The translations under genes were made by a program, and so were the position numbers. Below the pieces are notes generated by a model, which saw only the letters and a list, made by a program, of their open reading frames with translations, made no database searches and was not told the DNA's origin. This document shows, in pieces, positions 31,517 to 38,943 of a stretch of 41,450 bases of DNA (position 1 is its first letter; every line of letters begins with the position of its first letter). Source of the stretch: CAZKWY01 sp964556655 (lineage in GTDB: Bacteria > Patescibacteriota > Minisyncoccia > Portnoybacterales > UBA2143); assembly GCA_964556655.1 (NCBI GenBank), contig CAZKWY010000005.1:1-41450 (forward strand). The letters are read 5' to 3'.

Positions 31517-32128
31517 ATGAATGTAAAAAATTATGCGGGAAAGTTTATTGTTTTTGAAGGGCTAGACGGTTCCGGCCAGAGCACCCAGGCCAATCTAGCG
31601 GTCGAGTACTTGCGTCAAAAAGGACATGGAGCGTTGTTGACCAAAGAACCGACGATGAATAGCGAGGCAGGAGCGATAATTGACAAGGTTTTAAGGAAGA
31701 AAATTACCATGAGATCGGATTTTTTACAGGAATTGTACGTCGAAGACAGAAAAAAGCATTTGGAAGCAAGAATTATTCCTGCTTTAGAGCAGGGCGAAAC
31801 AGTTGTTTCTGACCGTTATTTTTTTTCGACAATCGCTTTTGGCGGGATAGATCTAGACATGGATTGGTTGATTGGCTTAAACGAAGATTTTATTGTTCCA
31901 GACATTGTTTTTATTTTAGACGTTCCGGTTGAAGTTTGCCTTGAAAGGATAAGCAAGCGAGGAGAAGGGTTTAGGTATTTCGAGAAAGCGGAAAAACTTT
32001 GGAAAACGCGCGCCAACTATCAATGGATAGCGGCTCATGAGAAGTTTCGCGGGATTGCCCGTTTGATTGATGGCCAGCAGACTCAAGAGGAGGTTTCCGA
32101 AAGAATTAGAGGTTTTTTAAATTTTTAG
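31517..32128 (+). CDS. tmk: dTMP kinase with altered Walker A
   Basis: This encodes 203 aa with the TMK layout: P-loop region FEGLDGSGQST (13-23), KEPT (DRE/DRX-side loop), DRYFFSTIAFGG with the substrate-binding DRY motif, PDIVFILDVPVEVCLERI and the lid RISKRGEGFRYFEK. The Walker A motif reads GLDGSGQST, so the lysine that normally contacts the ATP phosphates is Gln (Q21). Everything else is intact, so it is either an active variant or changed in its use of ATP. It phosphorylates dTMP made by ThyX next door. A strong terminator follows. Confidence 0.9.
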   Translation: MNVKNYAGKFIVFEGLDGSGQSTQANLAVEYLRQKGHGALLTKEPTMNSEAGAIIDKVLRKKITMRSDFLQELYVEDRKKHLEARIIPALEQGETVVSDRYFFSTIAFGGIDLDMDWLIGLNEDFIVPDIVFILDVPVEVCLERISKRGEGFRYFEKAEKLWKTRANYQWIAAHEKFRGIARLIDGQQTQEEVSERIRGFLNF

Positions 32129-32158
32129 CGGCTTTGGCATTTTTTGCCGAGCTTGACT

Positions 32159-32197
32159 GCCTCTGCCAGCAATTATTGGCAGAGGCTTTTCTTTTTT
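32159..32197 (+). terminator. Intrinsic terminator after tmk
   Basis: GCCTCTGCCA and TGGCAGAGGC form a perfect 10-bp stem with an 8-nt loop, followed by TTTTCTTTTTT. It is a textbook terminator that ends the thyX-tmk transcript before the glyA promoter. Confidence 0.92.
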
Positions 32198-32210
32198 GAA
32201 AAAATACATA

Positions 32211-32216
32211 TATAAT
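32211..32216 (+). promoter_or_regulatory. -10 box of the glyA-folD promoter
   Basis: A consensus TATAAT 17 nt before the glyA ATG (32234). A start near 32223 leaves an 11-nt leader containing GAGGAAG. No good -35 is seen at the right distance. Confidence 0.5.
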
Positions 32217-32233
32217 GGCAGAGAGGAAGAAGT

Positions 32234-33508
32234 ATGGACTTAAATAAAAACAGACAACTTTTAAAAAAGAATGACGCCGAAATTTATCGGGCTATTTTAG
32301 GCGAGGAAAAACGACAGGCCAAGGGAATTGAGCTAATTCCTTCAGAAAACTATACGTATCCAGAGGTTTTGGCGGCAATAAGTTCGGCGCTGATCAATAG
32401 ATATGCCGAAGGCTATCCGTCAAAAAGATATTACGGAGGACAGGAATTTATCGATCAGATAGAAAAGGCTGCTATCAGACGAGCGAAGAAAGTCTTTAAA
32501 GCCGAACATGCCAATGTCCAACCCTTGTCTGGTTCGCCCATGAACCAGGCGGTTTATTTGGCTTTTTTAAGGCCAGGGGAAACAATTTTAGGGATGGACT
32601 TATCCCATGGAGGACATTTAACGCATGGGGCGCCGATCTCTCATATGGGTCGGATTTTTAATTTTGTTCGCTACAAAACAGATTTGGATAACGGCGGCGT
32701 AATTAATTTTGGCGAAGTGAGAAAGCTAGCTAAAAAACACAAGCCGAAAGTTATTTTGTGTGGCTATACTTCTTATCCGCGCGATTACGATTACAGCGCC
32801 TTTAGGAGGATAGCTGACGAGGTAGGCGCGGTGGCAATGGCTGATATAGCTCATACAGGCGGGCTAATCGCTGGTCGAGCGATGAAAAATCCTTTTGACG
32901 ATGGCTTTGATGTCGTTACTACGACAGTCCATAAAACCTTGCGTGGTCCGCGGGCAGGTTTGATTTTATGTCGGAAAAAATACGCCGAACTTATTGATAA
33001 ATCGGTTTTTCCGGGCCTTCAAGGCGGTCCTCATATGCATACTATTGCCGGGGTGGCCGTGGCTTTAAAAAAAGCCATGGAGCCGGAGTTTAAAGAATAC
33101 GCGCGACTAGTGCTCAAAAATGCCCAAGTTTTAGCTAGCGTTTTAAAGAAGGAAGGAGCCGAGTTGATTACTGGCGGAACAGATAATCATATGATGGTAA
33201 TTAATACAGTCAAAAGCTTTTCTTTAGACGGCAGGACCGCTCAAGATATTTTAGACAAGGTTGCTCTTGCTGTTAATAAGCAGATTATTCCAGACGATGA
33301 TAATCCTCCATCGCGTCCAAGCGGAATCCGTTTAGGCGTTCCAGCGGCTACGACCAGAGGGATGAAGGAAAAGGAAATGGAAAAAATCGGTTATTTTATC
33401 GCTAGCGCCTTAAAAAACAATAAAAGAAAGAGCCATCTGGAAAAGATTAAGAAAGAAGCGCAAAGAATATGCTTGGCCTTTCCAGTGCCGGGCATTAATC
33501 AACGATGA
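32234..33508 (+). CDS. glyA: Serine hydroxymethyltransferase
   Basis: This encodes 424 aa, a normal length. IELIPSENYTYPEVL, the GYPSKRYYGGQEFID block, LSGSPMNQAVYLAFL, the DLSHGGHLTHG motif and MADIAHTGGLIAG are all present. The PLP lysine is K234 in TTTVHKTLRGPR, and the C-terminal RLGVPAATTRGMKE is conserved. It converts Ser and THF to Gly and methylene-THF, the carbon donor used by ThyX. The stop overlaps the folD start (ATGA), giving tight coupling. Confidence 0.97.
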   Translation: MDLNKNRQLLKKNDAEIYRAILGEEKRQAKGIELIPSENYTYPEVLAAISSALINRYAEGYPSKRYYGGQEFIDQIEKAAIRRAKKVFKAEHANVQPLSGSPMNQAVYLAFLRPGETILGMDLSHGGHLTHGAPISHMGRIFNFVRYKTDLDNGGVINFGEVRKLAKKHKPKVILCGYTSYPRDYDYSAFRRIADEVGAVAMADIAHTGGLIAGRAMKNPFDDGFDVVTTTVHKTLRGPRAGLILCRKKYAELIDKSVFPGLQGGPHMHTIAGVAVALKKAMEPEFKEYARLVLKNAQVLASVLKKEGAELITGGTDNHMMVINTVKSFSLDGRTAQDILDKVALAVNKQIIPDDDNPPSRPSGIRLGVPAATTRGMKEKEMEKIGYFIASALKNNKRKSHLEKIKKEAQRICLAFPVPGINQR

Positions 33509-34311
33509 AAATTATTAACGGAAAAAAGATATCTCAGGCGTTATTGGAGGAAACAAGAAAAAAGGCGCAGAAGGATAAAACCAGTCCTTGTCTCGCAGTA
33601 ATCTTGGTTGGTTCAGATCCTGCTTCACAGATTTACCTTCAAAAAAAAGAGGAAGCGGCCGAGGAAGCAGGAATTAAGATTGAAAAATATCTTTTTTCGA
33701 AAAATATTTCAGAAAAGGAGGTTCTTGAGGCAATAGGAAAGATTAATCAGAATAAAAAAATAGACGGTCTTTTGATTCAATTGCCTTTGCCTCAACATCT
33801 TTCTTCTGATAGAATTATTCAAGCTATTAGCGCGCGAAAAGACGTTGATGGTTTGGTTGGGGGCAGCGGCTTTGTTTCGCCTTTTAAAAGGGCTATCTTG
33901 GAAGCGCTGATTCAGACAGGAGAAAAATTAAAAAACAAAAAGGCAGTGGCTTTAGTTAATTCAGAGCTTTTCGGTTGCTCGCTAAAAGGGTTTTTAAAAG
34001 AAAAAGTTGGAGAGATACAATATCTTATCGGTCCTTTGGATAATTTTCGTAAGGAAATAAAAGAAGCTGATATTATCATTACCGCCCTTGGCCAGCCGGA
34101 AATTGTTAAGGGGGAGATGGTCAAAGAAGGCGTTATTTTAATAGATGGCGGAATTAGCCGAAAAAATGGTAAAATAAAAGGAGATATTAACAAAAGAAGT
34201 ATTGGCGAAAAAGCAGAGTGGCTGGCGCCGGTGCCGGGAGGAGTCGGCCCCTTGACCGTCTTTTTTTTAATAAAAAACGTTCTTCTTTCTGCCTCTAGAA
34301 GAAGAAAGTAA
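33505..34311 (+). CDS. folD: FolD-like methylene-THF dehydrogenase/cyclohydrolase, divergent
   Basis: This encodes 268 aa. Folate-site residues are kept: Y44 and K48 in SQIYLQKKEEA, Q92 in IQLPLP, KDVDG at 112-116 and the tail PVPGGVGPLTVFFLI. The dinucleotide-binding part is changed: the usual GxSxxVGxP loop is replaced by LVNSELFGCSLKGFL (150-164), the following THRxT-type motif by IGPLDN (175-180), and the PCTP segment by VSPF. It overlaps glyA by 4 nt and gatB follows after 14 nt. It probably interconverts methylene- and formyl-THF, but cofactor choice (NAD or NADP) or even oxidation may differ from standard FolD. Confidence 0.85.
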   Translation: MKIINGKKISQALLEETRKKAQKDKTSPCLAVILVGSDPASQIYLQKKEEAAEEAGIKIEKYLFSKNISEKEVLEAIGKINQNKKIDGLLIQLPLPQHLSSDRIIQAISARKDVDGLVGGSGFVSPFKRAILEALIQTGEKLKNKKAVALVNSELFGCSLKGFLKEKVGEIQYLIGPLDNFRKEIKEADIIITALGQPEIVKGEMVKEGVILIDGGISRKNGKIKGDINKRSIGEKAEWLAPVPGGVGPLTVFFLIKNVLLSASRRRK

Positions 34312-34325
34312 GTTTTGTTAATTTT

Positions 34326-35780
34326 ATGAAATATCAACCAGTTATTGGTCTGGAAATACATGCTGAATTAAAAACAGAGAGTAAAATGTTTTGTGATTGT
34401 TTGAACGATCCTGAAGCAGCCGAGCCAAACATTAATGTTTGCCCAGTCTGTCTTGGCCATCCGGGAAGTCTTCCTGTTATTAATCAGAGGGCAGTGGAAA
34501 TGGTTATTAAAACAGCCTTGGCTCTAAACTGCCACATCCCTTCTTCGGCTAAGTTTGACCGCAAAAACTATTTTTATCCTGATTTGCCCAAGGGCTATCA
34601 GATTTCTCAATATGATCTTCCCCTTTCATTGGGGGGCTTTTTACAGACTGCCGAAGGAAAAGCGAGAATTACTAGAATTCATTTAGAAGAAGACACTGGA
34701 CGTTTGGTCCATCCTAAGGGGCTGGATTATTCTTTGGTGGACTTTAATCGGGCTGGCGTTCCTTTAATGGAATTGGTGACGGAGCCGGACATTTCTTCTG
34801 GCAGTCAGGCAAAGGAATTTTGCGAAAAACTCCAGCTTATTTTGAGGTATCTAGATGTTTCAGGCGCCAATATGGAAAAAGGGCAAATGCGGTGCGAAGT
34901 TAATATTTCTCTTTGCTCTGAGAAGAGCCAGACTGGTACAAAGGTAGAAATTAAAAATCTCAATTCCTTCCGCGCGGTCAGCCGGGCTATTGATTATGAA
35001 ATCAAGCGACAGGAAAAAGCTCTCAACCAAGGAGAGAAAATAGTTCAAGAGACAAGAGGATGGGAGGAAAGCAAGCAGAAGACTTTTTCTCAAAGAAGCA
35101 AAGAAGAAGCCAAAGATTATCGGTATTTTCCCGAACCGGATCTGCCTCCTTTAACTAACCTTTCTGCGCTTAAAAAGATTATCACTAGAGAATTGCCGGA
35201 AATGCCAGAGGCAAAAAAGGAAAGGTTTTTTCAGGAATACAGTCTGCCGCTTAGCGATATCGAAACTTTGGCGCGAGATAAAGAAACGGCCGATTATTTT
35301 GAGCAGATTGTTTCCGAATTGAAAACTTGGCTGAAGATAAAATCCATTGATGACCGCCAGCCGCTGGTCAAGCTGACAGCTAATTACTTGATAACAGAAT
35401 TGCAGAAAATGCTGTCTCAAGAGGGGATGAAAATAGGGCAGTGTAAAATTAGCGCGGAAAATTTTGCCGAATTGATTACCTTGATTCATCAAAAAGAAAT
35501 TTCCAGCTCGGGGGCCCAGGCAGTCTTGAAAGAAATGTTTGCTACTGGCGCTGATCCCTCCCATATTATTGAAGATAAAAACTTGAAGCAGGTAAGCGAT
35601 GAATCGGAGATTGTTGAAATAGTTAGGCAGGCGATTAAGGATAATCCTAAGGCAGTCCAAGATTTTAAAGAGGGCAAAGAAAATGCCCTTCAGTTTTTGG
35701 TAGGCAAAGTAATGGCGGCTAGCAAAGGGCAGGCTAATCCAGAAGTGGCCAGAGAATTATTGACAAAAGAAATGTCGTAG
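34326..35780 (+). CDS. gatB: Asp/Glu-tRNA amidotransferase subunit B
   Basis: This encodes 484 aa. The kinase/amidotransferase core has GLEIHAELKTESKMFCDC, NINVCPVCLGHPGSLPVIN, FDRKNYFYPDLPKGYQISQYD and DFNRAGVPLMELVTEPD; the first includes conserved Cys for zinc. RYFPEPDLPPL leads into the helical domain and the YqeY-like tail (SSGAQAVLKEMF, LQFLVGKVMAASKGQANP). It phosphorylates the tRNA-bound Glu or Asp and then amidates it with ammonia from GatA. gatC and gatA are 18 kb upstream in the same direction, so the complex is encoded at two sites. A terminator follows. Confidence 0.96.
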   Translation: MKYQPVIGLEIHAELKTESKMFCDCLNDPEAAEPNINVCPVCLGHPGSLPVINQRAVEMVIKTALALNCHIPSSAKFDRKNYFYPDLPKGYQISQYDLPLSLGGFLQTAEGKARITRIHLEEDTGRLVHPKGLDYSLVDFNRAGVPLMELVTEPDISSGSQAKEFCEKLQLILRYLDVSGANMEKGQMRCEVNISLCSEKSQTGTKVEIKNLNSFRAVSRAIDYEIKRQEKALNQGEKIVQETRGWEESKQKTFSQRSKEEAKDYRYFPEPDLPPLTNLSALKKIITRELPEMPEAKKERFFQEYSLPLSDIETLARDKETADYFEQIVSELKTWLKIKSIDDRQPLVKLTANYLITELQKMLSQEGMKIGQCKISAENFAELITLIHQKEISSSGAQAVLKEMFATGADPSHIIEDKNLKQVSDESEIVEIVRQAIKDNPKAVQDFKEGKENALQFLVGKVMAASKGQANPEVARELLTKEMS

Positions 35781-35846
35781 ATTATGATTGCGATAATGGC
35801 AATGAATAAACATCTTTTATATAAAAAGAAGCAAGTTATGAAGTAG

Positions 35847-35870
35847 CGCCCCAAAAGGGCGATTTTTTTT
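35847..35870 (+). terminator. Intrinsic terminator after gatB
   Basis: CGCCC and GGGCG form a 5-bp GC stem with a CAAAA loop, followed by A and eight T (35863-35870). It lies before the Cys-rich small gene, whose ribosome site begins just after it. Confidence 0.75.
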
Positions 35871-35898
35871 GTTCTTTTTCAAAAAAAGGAGGAGGATA

Positions 35899-36207
35899 AT
35901 GATGAAAAGAGAGCTGGAAAGAATTTCGAAGGGGGAGGGGTATTGTTCAATGAGATTTTTCTGCCAAATGTATGTTGAGGACGCGTGTACTAAGGCGCAG
36001 GAGGAGTGGTGCACGCCAATCTTGGCAAGCACTAAGAGGGAATGCACTCATTGCGGCAAGTCGGATATATGCTATCAAATTAACGAGGCTTCGCAAGTAT
36101 GCGGGTCGTGCCTCGAACTTCTTGGTTTTCGGATTACCTGTTTAACAGGATGCTCTTCTGAAATGATGGGCCGGATTCTGTATCAGGCCAACCAAAAGAA
36201 CGCTTAA
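35899..36207 (+). CDS. Small cysteine-rich protein, probable zinc-binding
   Basis: This encodes 102 aa from the ATG at 35899 (a second ATG follows immediately), with a strong AAAGGAGGAGG just upstream. It has 13 cysteines, including CTHCGKSDIC and CGSCLELL, which look like a four-Cys zinc ribbon at about residues 50-75, plus CSMRFFC and CLTGC. There is no signal peptide. Function unknown. It lies alone between the gatB terminator and its own terminator, and its last 4 bases overlap the end of miaA on the other strand. Confidence 0.6.
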   Translation: MMKRELERISKGEGYCSMRFFCQMYVEDACTKAQEEWCTPILASTKRECTHCGKSDICYQINEASQVCGSCLELLGFRITCLTGCSSEMMGRILYQANQKNA

Positions 36208-37145
36208 CGTTCATCTTTAGCCCCGGATATTCTCCGGGGTTTTCCTGTTTTTAAATGGTTCTTAACGAAGATTTCTGCTTGTTTTTTATTTTTTATCCAA
36301 TGGACGCGAGAATCTCTCTTAAACCAGCTTATTTGCCGGCGGGCGTATTGGCGAGTGTGGACTTTAATCAATTCTTTAGCTTGCTCCAAGGTGATTTCAT
36401 TGTTGAGATAAGAAATTATTTCTTGGTAGCCGATGCCGCTTAAAGAGGGCAAAGTCGAAGAGTATTTTTTGGCTAGCCTTTGGACCTCTTCAATGAGCCC
36501 TTGGGCCAACATTTCTTCTATCCTTTGGCTGATTCTTTTATCTAGTTTTTCTCGGTTTAGATTGATTCCGATTTGGCAGATATCGAAAAGAGGCTGTCCT
36601 TTTTCTTTCTGCCTAGAAAAAGGTTTGCCAGTCAAAAGACAGACTTCCAATGCCCTGATAATTCTTCTTTTGTTATTGATATTAATTTCCGCCAAGGCTT
36701 TAGGGTCTATTTTTTTAAGCTGGCGATATAGTTGTTGGCTGGTTTTTCCTTCCAGCCTTTCTCTTAGTTTCTTGTCTGGTTTAACGCGCGGTATTTTTAA
36801 ATTATCCGCGATTGTTTGAATGTAGAGGCCGGTTCCTCCGACCAAAAAAGGAAGCTTGCCTTTTTCTTGGCTTTCGTTAATTTTTTTAACGGCCCTTTTT
36901 TTGAATTGAGCAAGGGTGAATGGCTGGTCGGGCCTAATGATATCTATTAAATAATGAGGAATGTCGGCCATTCCTTTTTCGCTTATTTTAGCTGTTCCGA
37001 TATCCATTTCTCGATAGACCTGTCTTGAGTCGGCGGAGATAATTTCGCCGTTGAATTGCTTAGCAAGGCAGACGGCAAGACTTGATTTGCCGGAAGCCGT
37101 TGGGCCGAGAATGATGATAAGCTTGTTGTGTTTTGATTGCGGCAT
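36204..37145 (-). CDS. miaA: tRNA dimethylallyltransferase
   Basis: This encodes 313 aa. The P-loop GPTASGKSS is at 14-22, followed by EIISADSRQVYREMDIGTAK, HYLIDIIRP and the DMAPP-transferase signature LVGGTGLYIQ. The C-terminal HTRQYARRQISWFKRD is typical. It adds an isopentenyl group to A37 of tRNAs that read UNN codons. It starts 14 nt after miaB on the same strand, so both steps of the i6A to ms2i6A pathway are on one transcript. Its 3' end overlaps the small plus-strand gene and contains that gene's terminator. Confidence 0.96.
   Translation of the reverse strand: MPQSKHNKLIIILGPTASGKSSLAVCLAKQFNGEIISADSRQVYREMDIGTAKISEKGMADIPHYLIDIIRPDQPFTLAQFKKRAVKKINESQEKGKLPFLVGGTGLYIQTIADNLKIPRVKPDKKLRERLEGKTSQQLYRQLKKIDPKALAEININNKRRIIRALEVCLLTGKPFSRQKEKGQPLFDICQIGINLNREKLDKRISQRIEEMLAQGLIEEVQRLAKKYSSTLPSLSGIGYQEIISYLNNEITLEQAKELIKVHTRQYARRQISWFKRDSRVHWIKNKKQAEIFVKNHLKTGKPRRISGAKDER
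36221..36243 (+). terminator. Terminator of the Cys-rich gene, inside miaA
   Basis: CCCCGGA and TCCGGGG form a 7-bp stem with a 5-nt loop, followed by TTTT. It lies 13 nt after the plus-strand stop but inside the miaA coding region, so the same bases also encode the C-terminus of MiaA. Confidence 0.7.
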
Positions 37146-37159
37146 ACAAAATTAAGGAG

Positions 37160-38158
37160 CTATTTTTTAATGAGGGCCAGAATAGCTTCTTTTCTGCTTT
37201 TCTTTTCTATCATGGGGACATCATCTTTTAGCTTAGCCGCCACCGTGTTTGGACGAGGAGAATAACAGGCGGCGTAAATTTTGCTAAAACCTATTTTCCG
37301 TCCCAGTTTAAGGGTGTTTTTAAACTGGAGCTTGGTTTCGCCGGGAAAACCGACAATAATATCAGTGGATATTTTTGCTTGAGGAATGTCTTTTTTGATC
37401 TTCCTGATCAGTTTTTCATAGTCTTCTACTTTGTATCCTCGGTTCATCTTTTTTAAGATTTGGTCGTCGCCGGACTGGACAGGCAGGTGAATTTCTTTGG
37501 AAATTTTTTTGTTTTGGGCGATGGCCTTAATGAGCTTGTCCGACATATCTTTGGGGTGTGAGGTGAGGAACGTAACGGTAAAATTGCCTTCCAGCTGACT
37601 AATCTTTTGGAGAAGGGCAGGAAAGCTGTTCTTTTGTTTTTGCCTGGGCGGTTGGTAGCTATTGACGTTTTGGCCCAAGAGAGTAATTTCTTGGCATCCT
37701 TTTCTAATAAGCTCTTTTGCCTCTTGGATTATTTCTTTAGCTGGCCGTGATTTTTCTCTCCCGCGGGTGTGGGGAACCGCGCAGTAGGAACAGAAATTAT
37801 TACATCCGTTCATAATAGGGAGAAAAGCTTTTTTGCAGGACTGTCTTTTGGGGCGAAGAAAGAGGTCGGCTGCCGGCCAGATGTCTTCAGCCTGCTCTTG
37901 GAGGCGTTTTTTGTCAAAAGGCAGAAGGCAGCCAGTAAGAAAGATTTTTGACCATGGTTGGGTCTGGCGCAGACGCCTAATCTTTCCGTAAATTCTGTCT
38001 ACAGCCGATTGCCGTACGGCGCAGGCATTAATAATAACTAAATCAGCCCGCGCTAAATTTTCAGCTGGCTGATATCGCTTTTTACTCATTTGGGCGGCCA
38101 ACCTTTCGCTGTCAGATTTGTTCATTTGGCAGCCGTAGGTTATAATATAATACTTCAT
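37160..38158 (-). CDS. miaB: tRNA-2-methylthio-N6-dimethylallyladenosine synthase, TRAM-less
   Basis: This encodes 332 aa, against about 440 in most bacteria. The N-terminal MTTase domain has the three cluster cysteines C10 (YGCQMN), C46 (NACAVR) and C77 (TGCLLP). The radical SAM cluster motif is CNNFCSYC (C119, C123, C126). HTRGREKSRP and LLGQNVNSY are typical, and the radical SAM barrel ends near CYSPRPNTVAAKL. The C-terminal TRAM domain that binds tRNA is missing. It converts i6A37 to ms2i6A37; MiaA is encoded directly downstream. The first cysteine motif fits MiaB better than RimO or MtaB. Confidence 0.92.
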   Translation of the reverse strand: MKYYIITYGCQMNKSDSERLAAQMSKKRYQPAENLARADLVIINACAVRQSAVDRIYGKIRRLRQTQPWSKIFLTGCLLPFDKKRLQEQAEDIWPAADLFLRPKRQSCKKAFLPIMNGCNNFCSYCAVPHTRGREKSRPAKEIIQEAKELIRKGCQEITLLGQNVNSYQPPRQKQKNSFPALLQKISQLEGNFTVTFLTSHPKDMSDKLIKAIAQNKKISKEIHLPVQSGDDQILKKMNRGYKVEDYEKLIRKIKKDIPQAKISTDIIVGFPGETKLQFKNTLKLGRKIGFSKIYAACYSPRPNTVAAKLKDDVPMIEKKSRKEAILALIKK

Positions 38159-38163
38159 GGCTT

Positions 38164-38192
38164 TTGTGCCTTTATGTAAATTATAGTATAAT
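38164..38192 (+). promoter_or_regulatory. Divergent promoter region of miaB and the glycosyltransferase
   Basis: Plus strand: -35 TTGTGC (38164-38169), 17-nt spacer, -10 TATAAT (38187-38192), 7 nt before the ATG at 38200, so leaderless. Minus strand: -10 TATAAT at 38185-38180, separated from the plus-strand -10 by one base, about 21 nt before the miaB ATG at 38158. The two polymerases cannot bind at once. Confidence 0.65.
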
Positions 38193-38199
38193 TAAAACA

Positions 38200-38943
38200 A
38201 TGGCAAGCAAAGAAACATTTCTATCAGTAGTTATCCCCGCGTATAACGAAGAAAACAGGATAAGCAATACTCTTTTAGATATTGACCGTTATTTAAGCAA
38301 GCAGGATTATGCCTACGAAATTTTAGTCGTTAACGACGGCTCTACCGACAAAACAGCTCAAATTGTTAATAAATTTTCTAAATTAGTAGCCCAGCTAAAG
38401 TTAATAGACAATCAGCAAAACCATGGCAAGGGCTGGGTAGTGAGACAGGGGATGCTGGAAGCAGAAGGGGAAGTCCGTCTTTTTATGGACGCTGATAACG
38501 CTACAACGATAGACCATTTTGAAAAAATGATTCCTTTATTTAAAGAAGAGTGCGATATAGTGATTGGCTCGCGCGATAAAAAAGATGTCAAAGGAGCGCG
38601 CCAAGAAGTAGCGCAATCATTTTTGAAGAGACTATTGGGCGCTTTAGGCAATATTTTAATCCAGATAGTGGCAGTAAGAGGTGTTTGGGATACTCAATGC
38701 GGATTCAAGGCCTTTACAGGAAAAGCGGCAGAAGATATTTTTGGGCGGTCTTTAATTGACCGCTGGGGATTTGACATCGAAGCGCTGGCTTTGGCAAGGA
38801 AGTTAAAGTATAAGATTGGCATTATTCCCGTAAAATGGATTAATGACCCCCACAGCAAGGTAAGCCTTAAAGGATATTTAAACACCTTTAGGGAGCTGTT
38901 TAAGATAAAATGGAATTTGATAAGGGGGAGGTATCATCTATGA
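38200..38943 (+). CDS. GT2 family glycosyltransferase (DPG/DPM synthase-like)
   Basis: This encodes 247 aa from the ATG at 38200; an earlier in-frame ATG (38164) overlaps the promoter and is rejected. GT-A signatures: VVIPAYNEENRIS, VVNDGSTDKT, the DxD-type MDADNAT, VIGSRD, and WDTQCGFKAFTG near the acceptor. WGFDIEALALARK and the absence of C-terminal membrane helices resemble dolichyl/polyprenyl-phosphate beta-glucosyltransferases (ALG5-like). It would load a sugar on a lipid carrier at the membrane. The start of the galT-like gene overlaps its stop, linking it to sugar-nucleotide metabolism. Confidence 0.85.
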   Translation: MASKETFLSVVIPAYNEENRISNTLLDIDRYLSKQDYAYEILVVNDGSTDKTAQIVNKFSKLVAQLKLIDNQQNHGKGWVVRQGMLEAEGEVRLFMDADNATTIDHFEKMIPLFKEECDIVIGSRDKKDVKGARQEVAQSFLKRLLGALGNILIQIVAVRGVWDTQCGFKAFTGKAAEDIFGRSLIDRWGFDIEALALARKLKYKIGIIPVKWINDPHSKVSLKGYLNTFRELFKIKWNLIRGRYHL

